Assembly (NCBI GenBank): GCA_036897485.1
Contig: JAYMTF010000711.1
Span: 1-31,326 of the forward strand
Reading direction: 5' to 3'
Length of the DNA stretch: 31,326 bases
From: Pelargonium nanum
Taxonomy: Eukaryota; Streptophyta; Magnoliopsida; Geraniales; Geraniaceae
Part shown: one piece after another, positions 11,401 through 23,400 of the stretch
Position numbering within the stretch: the first letter of the stretch is position 1
Layout: every line of letters starts with the position of its first letter
The notes under the pieces: generated by a model
Seen by the model: the letters and a program-made list of their open reading frames with translations, nothing else
The model's database searches: none
What the model was told of the DNA's origin: nothing
Position numbers and translations under genes: made by a program

Positions 11401-14400
11401 GAGGGTCCCGTTAGTTTATCAAGTGGTCTCAAACTTCATATTCTTTCAATGTGGAATACTTTAACACTCTCTCATGAGTAGATCGGACCACATAGCTTCT
11501 CTTCGCATGTACTAAGAATAAACATGGAGGCAACACAAAAGGAGTACTAGGCTCAAACCAAATCAGCTTCAACCCAAAAGTTTAAACCATTAGGTGAAGA
11601 GTCCTACTAATCTATCAAGTGGTCTCAAACTTCATAGTCGTTTAATGTGGGATACTTTGATAGATGTTATTACTCGTTGAAACTTTGCAGTATATTTACA
11701 GTATGCACACCTATATGCTTGAACTTGAGCCCCTAATTTGGTATCTATTCGCCATTAGGAATGAGAATGCCTCATAGTGTACGAGAGCTTTGTCTCTCTT
11801 ACTTTTCTCTTGCATGATAAAGGTTTTTATGTATTAACAAATCATGCTTATGAAACTAGATATAATGTTAAACTTTACTTTAACTCAAAAGCTTAAGCTA
11901 TTAGGTGGAGGGTCCAACTAGTAGATCAAGCGGGTCTCAAACTTCAGTCTTTCAATATGGGATACTTTGACAGATGTTATTACTCATTGAAACTTTGGAG
12001 TATATTTACAGCATGCATTCTTTTATGCTTGAACTTGAGCCACCCATTTGGTATCTATTCATCCTTAGGAATGAGAATGCCTCATAGTGTAAGAAAGCTT
12101 TGTCTCTCTTGTTTTTTTCTAGCGTGATAAAGGTTTTTATCTATTACCAATTTCATGTCTATGAAACTAGATATGTGGCCAGATTCATCACTTGTCAGTT
12201 ATTGTCAACAACTAGTGATTCCTTAACAAGTTTACAGCTTTGGGAATGTGAACAACTTGCAGTTCCTATGTGAAAACGGAAGGGTTCACAAGTTTGCAAA
12301 CAGCTTTTGCTCACTTGCTTTCATGCTTCAGGAATATCAGAAGAAGAAGGATTTATCTTCGCAGGACAATGTTCAAACTCCTGTTTTTGATGCTGAAAAC
12401 AAGAATGAAGAAGAAACTCATATTGCGGAGGCTTCAGATTGTTGTCTGGCTTCCGATTCTGAATTATGGAATGATTATGTTGTCAAGTTAAGTGGAGTGT
12501 TCTGTTCATTCCTTCTTCCCCTAGAAGATAAAACATCTTATCATGTCCAACCATCTGCTGGTCGAGCTGCCTTACCAGTTTCTTCGACATATGTTGAACT
12601 TTCAGTTAAATGGGTCACAAGGGTTCTGGGCACTGTCTTCCCATGTATTAAGGCTTGTTCAATTGAAACTGAGTTGCAAACCCATTCAAGGTAATTATAA
12701 CAAAGTTACAATGTCTGTAAATTTGCACCCTAACACCCTTATTTTTTGTTGACGAATTGCTCTAGCAATTAATTTTAGTGTCATACATTATTGTTCTTTT
12801 GCTCAGCCAGTTCTCAGGCTCAATGGTTATACCTGTTTCTAGATTTGCTGATTTTTTTATTCCATTTTCTGTAGGGTGCTCTTCAAAAGTTTGCAGCACT
12901 CATCTCTTAATGCATTTAGGAAGGTTCTTGCCTCACAAGCTGCATTGCTAGAAGTGTTTCGGGAAGAAGGAATATGGAATCTTATATTTTCTGAGAACTT
13001 TTTCTACTTTGAGGGACCAACTTCAGAGGATTTTGTGGAAGATTGTTGCATTTACAATGATGAATCATCGGGAAAGCATGATGGTACTAACACTTCAGCA
13101 AACAGGAGCGGGCTTCAAACTCTCCAGATGGAAATACTTTCATTTATAGAGTTTGCTGCAACTTTGGATGGGAGCGTACATAATGTGGTAGGTTCTTTCA
13201 TTTTGTTGCTGATTTTTATACATAATGCTGACTTATATTGTTATTTGTCTATCTATTTTTGATATTGGTGTATATTCATAAATTTTAGTTCCTCTATGTC
13301 TCGATACATGTAAAACAGTTCTTCATTTCAGTAAAATTCAGGAATTTTCAAACAGCTTTTGTTCATCTACTTTTATAGAATGACTGAAATCAGTGATGTT
13401 TATTGTAAATCTTTTGCTAACTTTATCAATCTAAGCGTTTATAAGTTAACAATATACTTGTTTTTAATCATGTATATCGCAAGTATGCCGAGTTACTTGT
13501 GCTTATATAGTCAATCATGATGGAATATCGTAACCCTAAAATCCCTGAATGCTGTTGTACCGATCTTTGAGTTGTTTTGGTTGTGCATAGGTTTTACTTA
13601 CTCAGTAAATCTACAACATTTCGGGCTGAAGTGATTATACATTTATGTCTATTTGTGTGAATGAATATGTGGTGCACAATCGCTCATGTATATGAGCATG
13701 GAGTGCATCTGTATTTGTACAAGTCTTTGTTAACTTCTCTGAGAATCGCTCCTCCTTTTTTGCTTCATTATGGCTTGCTCCTTTAGTGATTCCAGATTAT
13801 CTGTCATTTTGTTTCAGATTTCTGCCTACTTTTTTCTTTTCCTTGGTAATGCCAGCCTGGAATTCTATTCTTGCAGTATTCACTTCCACATTCTGCTTGC
13901 AATCCTGGGCCTACTGTTTGATATTGTCTTCCTTTTTGTTCAGGGTGGTTTGTTGTTATTTGTCCAAATATTGTCTGCAACACTTTATGCTGGATGTTCA
14001 CTGATATTTTATTTCTATGTTATGGCAGCCTGAGTTGTCTGTTCTAGTAGATGCCCTTGAACAGTCTGCATGTAATCCTGGGATTGCTAGTGTTCTTGCT
14101 AATAGGTTGCTGAAGATACTGGAGCATTCAGCTGAGAAAACCATTGCTTCTTTTAAGACGCTTAATGCAGTTCCCCGGATCCTCAAAGTTGTTTGCATTC
14201 AAGCCCAAGAATATAGATCAGGAAGAACAAGCCATTCATCTGTGCAGATATCTGATACATGTGAGACGGTCCAGGGTTGGCTTGAATGCATTGAAACATC
14301 AATGGCGCTCTTCTCACAATTTGTTGCAATTGCGGATGATGCTGAGAGCTTAATTTTGCATAGTTCAGCGTGCATTGATTGTTTATTTGAATTATTTTGG

Positions 14401-17400
14401 GAAGAATTTTTGAGAAATCGTGTTCTGCAGCATATTCTTGACCTCATGAAGGTAACTGTATGGTCTTTATCTAAATCCGTGATTCTTTGCCATTTTAGTG
14501 TAAAGGCCATTGCACTTACTTTTCTTAATGTCTCCAGGTTGCTCATACTTCTGATGAAGATAGAAAAGCAAAGTTACAATTGTTCTCAAGATATTTAGAG
14601 ATGTTCACTCAGATAAAGGAAAGGGAGAAAAACTTCGTGGAGTTGTCTATTGATCTCTTGGGTGGAATGAGGGAAATGGTCATTGCTGATCCAGTGGTAT
14701 TTTTTTCTGCCATGATATAGCACTTACTTTCTTACCGAGAATCTTAATAAGTCATGCAATTTATTTAACTTTTTTATGTTGGTTTACAAGTGGGGTCTTT
14801 GATTACTTGATGTTGTAATATCTCACTAAATATGTGTTCCTTCAGTATTATCAGGCTTTGTTTCGCGATGGGGAGTGTTTTCTACATGTGGTTTCTTTAC
14901 TGAATGGTAACCTTGATGTAGTGAATGGAGAACAGTTGGTTCTCAGTGTCCTTGAAACTATTACCTGCTTGCTTGCAAGTAACGATACATCAAAGGTACA
15001 CCCTCTTTATTTATTATTACTTTTTTTTTTTTAATTTCCTTCTTTTTTGGTCATTGTAGTCTATCATTTAGTGAAAAGTCCAGACACCTTGTCTGCTTGT
15101 CAAAATGTTGTTCAGGTTTGTTTAGATTACTCCATTGACGCAGGCTTTAAATTCAATGCTTTCAGCAAAATAGCATATGTGCACATGATGAAGTCTTACA
15201 TTAGAAAAAATTTGCAGCATTCCTAGATGATCTCAGAACATCTTTTAACCTTCTTTTAAAATTATCTATCACGATTCCAGAAATGACTAGATTAAGTATT
15301 TATGAGCTGTTAAGTTGTTTCCAGTGGGAATTACCACTGCTGTATACTGCAATTGTAACTATTAACTTGTTTGGTTCAAGTTGTTCCCTTAAGTTATTAT
15401 GGGTTTGGTTGTGGAGATCCCCCTTCTATAGGAAGCAATATTGTAGTTCCTGGTCTATCCATCTCTGGCCCGTCCGTTGTAAAATTCCTTGAATGAAATG
15501 CCTGGAGTTCATTTGATATTGGAAAATAATAATTTCTCATTGTTCTCCTTAGTTGCAACAGCAACTTAAGTTACTGGCTGTAGTTAATTGGTGATGCAGT
15601 AATAACAGTGGTTGTAAGTGTAGCAGCCTGCTGGTACTAGATGTAGCAATAGCAGTAGTTTTTGTATGTGTACTAACATTAAGGGCCAACTTCTTGTTCC
15701 TTGTTAAAAGGAAAAGCTCATTTACTAAGCATTTTGTCTTTCATTTGTGGTTTTCAAATAGGTTCTTCTATGCATTCTGCCTTTTACTATGATGGTGGTG
15801 GTCGATGATATATATCTCTTTTTATGGTGTTGTTGTGTTCTTGTATGCTAGTTTATCACTTCCTTGCTATTTGAGCGTCCGAGAATTCTTTCCCGATTGT
15901 TTTATTTTGCAGGCTGCATTCAGAACACTTACTGGGAAGGGCTATCAAACGTTGCATAGTTTGTTATTGGACTTCTGTCAATGGCATCCTAGTGAAGAGC
16001 TTTTAAATGCACTGCTTGATATGCTAGTTGACGGGAAGTTTGATATAAATGCAAGCCCAATTATACAGGTGACTTTAATATGCAAACCTATCCATAAAGC
16101 TATTATCAGATTTTAGGGTTTCAAAGTTGTATTTTATTCAAGCACAAACCAGTGATATATACAAAACGTACAACATAAATAAGGAAACTAACTTAGGAAA
16201 CTACCTCTACAGAAAATCTCTCAACTTATGGGATCCTAAAACAATGCCATGATTTTTCACAGCTATTCCAATTCATTATCTCCTGCCTGCTCATTAAAAT
16301 AAAATATCAATATTGGGTTACACATAATGGCGTGGGTTTACGCTGACTGACAAAAGGTCAACCTTGTTAGATGGGTTTGGCCTCCACCATTACATTTAGC
16401 TCATTCACTTTATAATTTATCTTTCAACACTCCCCTTTACGTGCGAGCCTCACATTTTTCTTTTCATCAGAGGCCTTTTATGTCAGTACTCCCCCTCACG
16501 AGTAGGTATTTTTCCTAGAGGGAGGCAACATAAACGGGTCACTTTCGGGCCAAAGCCTGGACTATAATCAGCTCTGTTACCATGTTAAATTTCAATAATG
16601 AGCTACACATAATGGCTTGGCCTTCCCCTACTAAAAGGTCAACTTTGTTAGAAGGGTTTGGCCTTCACCATTATATTTAACTCATTCACTTTATATTTAT
16701 ACGATATGGGACACTTTAATACCCATTTACCTATTTTCTGTTTTTAATCTCTGTATACATGAAGAATATCTATAGTCACTGGCTATGTTCCATGAAGTCA
16801 TGTTACTCATTTTTAATTATCTTTCTATCTTTCTTTTTGTTCAGAACGAAGATGTCATTATTCTTTATCTGAGTGTTCTGCAGAAGGTTAGTTACTCATT
16901 TGCTCTAATTTTCTCTTCGTTGTTTTCTAATCCCCTTAACTACTGTACTTGCCACTTCATTCTGCCGTACTGTATCATTACTGGTTATTTTGTGATTGGG
17001 CAGAGCAGTGACTCAATGCGGAATAATGGTCTGAAAGTGTTTCAGCAACTGCTAAGGGATTCCATATCCAATCGAGCTTCAAGTGTCAGAGCCGGAATGC
17101 TTAGCTTTCTTCTTGTTTGGTTTTCCCACGAAGATGATGATGGTGTCATTTTGAAAATTGCTCAATTAATTCAGGTTATTGGTGGGCATAGCATATCTGG
17201 AAAGGATATTCGAAAGATATTTGCCCTCCTCCGAAGTGAGAAAGTTGGGACTCAGCAACAATACTGTTCACTGTTGTTGAGCAGCGTTTTGTCTATGCTA
17301 AACGAGAAAGGACCAACTGCCTTTTTTGATCTCAATGGGAGTGATTCTGTAAGTATTTAATTTTTTGGGAATCGTTTTTCAATGGGCTGGCATTCTAGCT

Positions 17401-20400
17401 TAAGTATTACGTATCTGCAAATCTATTTTGTTTTGTTTTTTATAGGCCCTTATCCGCAGATCTGATGAGATCTGTTCTATAAATTTATGTACGAGAGGTC
17501 AGAATGGGATTGTATGTGGGCCTATTTTCCCTAGGGGTCTATAAGGATCATGGAATCTTAGTCTGCTATTGTTTTTGTTCATTTTCTCGTATTATATTTT
17601 CCTGTTGAAAATGCCATTGAATTTTGGTTCTGCCGTCTACATATCATTCTATTCGAGGAAGAATTTGGGTAGTCTCAACTGAATATAAAATGCTGGAAAA
17701 CTGTTTGATGTGGTTTGGAGATGTGGAGTGTTGGTAGATCAATGACCTCGTGAGAAAATCCAGTAAGGACTAAAAAGGTAAGGGTAGATTTAGTTAACAT
17801 GGGAAGTAGTGAGGAAAGACATGTTAACATTTGTGCGTTTTGTTTATAGTAGTAACTGTCATTAATATCTTGGATGTGTAAAAGTATTGTACTATTGTTT
17901 CACTAGAGTTGTATCCTTGATTAGGCTTACATAAATGACCGATAAGGTTATGGATTGAGGTCATTTTTGTTTTTTCCAGAACTGGAGATGTGGTATCTTG
18001 GTTACATAAAGAAACTCAAATTCCAAAGTATGGTTTGGTCGTCTTATAAGGTTTAGCCATTCTTTATGTTAGAATTTCAAACCTTTGCGTAGTCATGCTT
18101 TTCACAGGTGCTTTTAGCGTCTGAAGCAAAAAAGCTAAAAAATAATAATTTCTATGTTTATTATTTCTTACTGTGAGTTGTATCAAACCATATTTTTGCT
18201 ATATTCTTGCAGGGGATTTTAGTTAAAACACCGGTACAGTGGCCTCTGTACAAAGGTTTTTCCTTCTCATGCTGGCTTAGGGTGGAAAACTTTCCTGAAA
18301 ATGGAACGATGGGTCTTTTCAGTTTTCTCTCGGAAAATGGAAAAGGTTGTGTGGCTGTGCTTACACAGGACAAGCTTATCTTTGAGGTGGAGTTATATTT
18401 AGATGCAAAATTTCTTCTGGTGTTTTCTCATCATAGAAATTACCATATGTTGCTTCATGCAATAACTATTGGCCTCAAATTGTATTCAAGCTGATTGACT
18501 TTGTCCTGCAATTTATAATAATGCTTCCTCTCTTTTGCAGTCTATCAATCTGAAACGGCAATGTGTTAAGCTTCAAGTAGATCTTGTTAGAAAAAAGTGG
18601 CATTTTCTTTGTATAACTCATACTATCGGAAGAGCATTTTCCGGGGGTAGCCTGTTGAAGTGTTTTGTAGATGGTGAACTTGTATCGTCTGAAAGATGCA
18701 GGTTCTATACTGCCTTTGCTATTTACACACGCGCGCGCACTCACACATGTATATAAATAAATATTGTAGTCATTATACTTCAGTTTGATGCATAATCTCC
18801 TTTCTGACTTGCACCTTTTCATTATTCAGATATCCGAAAGTTAATGAGTTGTTGACAAAATGCACAGTTGGCACAAGAAGTAATTTGTCTCTGTATGAAG
18901 AAGATAATATTCTTAACTCCGCCAAAGAATCGGTTCCTTTCTTTGGTCAGATTGGTCCTGTTTATTTGTTCAATGATGCTATATCTTCCGAGCAAGTCCA
19001 GGGTATCTATTCTCTAGGGCCAAGCTATATGTATTCATTCCTTGATAATGAAGCTGCACCTTTTCATGGCAACTCATTGCTTGGTGGGATTCTTGATGCT
19101 AAAGAAGGTCTTGCTTCCAAAATCATCTTTGGACTCAATGCACAGGTTCTCCTTCTCTTCACAATAGAATTGTTTTTTTTTTTATACTTTATTTTTCAAA
19201 AGTTCTCTAAACAAGAAGTTAAGGTGGTTTCTTTTTCAGGCAAGTGATGGCAGGATACTATTCAATGTCTCGCCAATGTTGGATCACTCACTAGATAAAA
19301 ATTCATTTGAAGCGACTGTAATTGCTGGTACGCAGTTGTGTTCGCGACGGTTGTTGCAACAGATAATCTACTGCGTTGGAGGTGTATCTGTGTTTTTCCC
19401 ACTTATCACTCAATCTGATAGGTATGAAAATGAAGGAAGCAGCAATTTTGAGCATAAGTTGCTTATACCTATTACAAAAGAGCGTCTAACAGCTGAAGTT
19501 ATTGAGCTTATTGCTTCTGTGTTGGATGAGAATTTAGCAAACCAACAGCAGATGCATCTCCTTTCTGGATTTAAGATTCTGGGTTTCTTATTGCAATCAG
19601 TTCCACCCCCACAACTTAATTTGGAAACACTTTCAGCTTTGAAACATCTTTTTAATGTAGTGGCTAACTGTGGTATGTATAAAGAACTCTTTGTGTAGTT
19701 TCAAACACTTCCATTTTCACTTTTTTCAACTATATTTTCTTGTCAATATTGATGTTTTTGGTTTCCCTTCAGGTTTGGCTGAGGTACTTGTTAAAGATGC
19801 TATTTCTAGCATATTTCTTAATCCTCTCATATGGCTCTACACTGATTACAAGGTTCAGCGTGATCTGTATATGTTTCTTATTGAGCAATTTGACAATCAT
19901 ACACTGTTGCTTAAGAGTCTTTGCCAACTCCCACGTGTCATTGATATAATACGTCAGTTTTACTGGGATAGTGCAAAATCTCGATATGCTATTGGAAGCA
20001 AACCTTTTCTTCATCCCATTACCAACCAAGTCATTGGAGAGAGACCGGCTAAAGAAGAAATACACAAAATTCGTCTTCTTTTTCTAAGTCTTGGAGAAAT
20101 GAGTCTCAGGTATAGTATCTTCCTTTAGAGAAGTGTAAATGTATCCTTTGTTCCTAATCCTAATCCTACACCCACAAATTTTCGTTTCTCTATTCAATAA
20201 ACATAATATGATGTAACCGATGATCACTTCTAATTTTTTATTCTGGAAAATATGCAGGGAGAATATTGTGGCAGCTGACATAAGAGCTCTTATAGCTTTT
20301 TTTGAGACAAGTCAGGACATGACTTGCATAGAGGATGTTTTACACATGGTTATTCGCGCTGTTTCTCAAAAGCAACTGCTGGCTTCTTTCCTTGAACAAG

Positions 20401-23400
20401 TCAATCTGATCGGTGGATCACATATTTTTGTAAATCTTCTTCAGAGGTTTGTTTTCCATAATATGAGCTATATCCTTCCTGCAAAAAATCATGGTTTAAC
20501 TGGAAGAGTCTAAATGATTTCAGTTCTTGAAGGCAATGAAACACGATGATCTTGTCTACTAATTTAATATAACACTTGAATTGTGATGGAGCTTGGAAAA
20601 TGGGAAAATACTTTATTTTTTGAATTAAAGATGGCTAACATTATTGAGGTGCTAGAAGAGAGAAAAGTTGCACCCAAGTCCTGGATCTTTGCCGCAACAC
20701 CAATACACTTCCAATTTACAGTAGGCTTACCGACATTAATATTATATAATATCTTAGCTTATATGTATAATGATCTGAATAAAGTATGACTTAATTAGTA
20801 GACTCCATGCACACTCCAAATGCTCGTGTTTAGTCTGAACATAGTGAGAGAGAGAAAATGAAGGGAAAGTTTTAAAGGTATTGAGTTGGAGAACCTTTTG
20901 AACAGCCAATGCTCTTTTATTAATTCACAACATGGGTTATCACTATTTTTGGTTTCAAATTACCTAGTTGGCATTAACTACAATTATTTTATGCTCTGGT
21001 TGCATATGATTTGGGTGTCTTTTTGGAATTAGTGCTTCATGTTTAGAATTTAAGGCATTTGGTTGTGAAAGAAACATTCAAATGGGTTGGGATTTATTCT
21101 GTACCATAATTCATTATTGATTCATCATAATTGAGTAGGTATATATTGCCTTGTTAGTTCGTTGTCAATAATCTGAAGGCAGGCATCTGGATTGGTAAGG
21201 GGAATAAGTATATATTCATCTTATATATGTCACTAATTTCATGCCTCAACTTTAAGAGTCGTAAGTTCAATACTCCAAATTTTCAAATGCGGTCAATTTT
21301 ATGCATGCTGTTAAGTCTGGTTTAAATCATCGTCATCTCCCGCTGATGAGATTTAATTAAAAATTCTTGTAGGCTCTAAAGTTGACCCAAGAGATTTTGC
21401 ATATATGAAATTATAATATTGCCATCTTCTATTTCCATTGTAAGTTTTTGTCCATTTTGCTTTACTGATTTGCCTGGTGGAAAAATCCATATAAATTGGT
21501 AGATTACCACTTCTCACCAAAGGTAAAGAAAAGAGAGAATTATGGTGCAAGGGTATTTCTGTTAGATACTAAATACAAAACTGTTCATACTACTAGTATG
21601 GCTGCTTTGCTTTTTGTGATTGATATAATCTCACCTCACTCAAGCTCTCTGAAGATGTCAGAGAACCCATAAGAAAGTCCAGTCACACCATCTCTTTTTT
21701 TCTACAATATCTGGAGATATTCACCAAATTAAATTCTGTCTTTCTATTTGATGATCTACTTAAAGGGGGTTTGTTTTAAGGCGGTGACATTGTTTTTCAT
21801 GCAGATTGATCATAAGAAAATGTGGAGAGGGTTATAGTGTCAAATATCTTGAATAATGTTCTCTCATTTAGGCTATCTTTTCACCATGAGTTAACTCTGC
21901 CTCGTTTGAAAGGCAAAGGAAAAAAAGAAAATACACTGACATTGTGTTGGAAGGGTTTGACCAATTATTTTTTCAGTGAGGATCTAATTTCCGGAGTTCC
22001 GTTGGTATTAAAAGGATTCTAGGGACAATGTTTGGAAATAATTTTAGTTTTTCTTGTGCTGTTTAAAATTTTAAGAACTACCTGCTATGCCATCATTGTT
22101 ATGTGCGTCCCCTAATCAAAATACCTATCTAATACATATAGTTTTAAATAATTTTTTGTTTGATTTCTATACTCAAATGACAGGAACACTTGCTCTAATA
22201 GAGTTGGGTTTTCGAATCCCCATCTATAATCTTATTTACTTTTAAAAACATGATCCATATACCAGTCTACTACAATTTTGTCGTTTATATGCTGTAGTGT
22301 AGTTGTTAATTTTAATAATGTAAAAGTTCCCAATTAAATTTTATTATAATTTTGCTATCCATATATGTGTGTATATAACTATATAACTATAAATGTATTT
22401 ATCAAAAATATTGTGCCTCCCCTTCATTTTAAGTCTAGCTCTGCCGTCGCCTACCTGTCTTCTACCTGCAAATTGAAATGCTTCCAAATTGATAAATTTT
22501 AGAAAATCAAACATCAAGTAACACTAGATTTTATCACTGGCGTAATGGTTTTTGACCTAAAGGTCACTTGTTGGTCAATGTCCTTCAGTTCTAGGGGTTG
22601 ATAACATCCATGGTTTGAAAAAAGAGGAATGGAATAAGTGGTGGCTGTATTACATTAATGGTAGGTTATGAATTTGAATGTACAACTGTAATGTAAATGA
22701 CATCCCAGTATCTCTTGCTGAGCTTAATTCCAAACAACAATATGTATTATCTTTCTCTACTATGGTCCTTAAAGGTTGATTATTGGATCATTTTTCATAA
22801 TTATATGTCAAATTTTCTTATATTTCTAAGAGTTCTTTGCTTCAGTTACCAGATATGATCATAGCTGCAAAGACTTAGTAATGAATATTCATCTATTATT
22901 CCAAATTCTGTGTTTTCTTGATTTCATTTTGGATTGATGTGGACCTGTGTTTGGAGATTGCAAGAGCTATTCTTCGGAATCAGATTCCTTAGTTCAAAAT
23001 GTATATTGACTTCATAATTCCATTTCCTATGTTTTTTTTCCTAGGGAACATGAACCTATCAGATTGCTTAGCCTGCAGTTTATTGGAAGACTTTTGGTTG
23101 GTCTCCCATCTGAGAAAAAAGGAGCAAAATTTTTCAATATTACTGTCACAAAATCCAAATTGCTTATGGAGAACCCTAAGAAAATGAGTACAAGGATGCA
23201 ACCCATATTTGCAGCAATATCTGATAGATTATTCAGCTATCCACAGACAGATAATTTGTGTGCAACCTTGTTTGATGTTCTTCTTGGTGGTGCTAGCCCC
23301 AAACAGGTGACCCACAATATTTTATTTTATTTTCTCTATCTTCTCTTTAAATTATTTAAATGAAGTTATTTTAGCTTGTGCTATGTCCTTGTGTTATACC

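Larger units (their letters stand above)
11190..12237 (+). other. U12-type (minor spliceosome) intron, GT-AG subtype
   Basis: The donor is GTATCCTTAT (11190-11199), matching the U12 consensus RTATCCTTY at eight of nine positions. The branch site is a perfect TTCCTTAAC (12219-12227), with the likely branch A at 12226, 11 nt before the end of the AG. There is no long pyrimidine tract before the acceptor, as expected for this class. All other donors here look U2-type. The intron also holds a TRIM-like LTR pair and a tandem duplication. Confidence 0.9.

Noticed and set aside
13770..14028. Hydrophobic frame before exon 9 that looks like a membrane segment
   Set aside because: It is T-rich intron 8 sequence running into the exon 9 acceptor, with no conserved residues. 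The exon 8 to exon 9 junction is continuous without it.
22190..22235. B-box-like GGGTTTTCGAATCCC suggesting a tRNA-derived SINE
   Set aside because: No A-box at the right distance, no cloverleaf, no poly(A) end and no target duplication.
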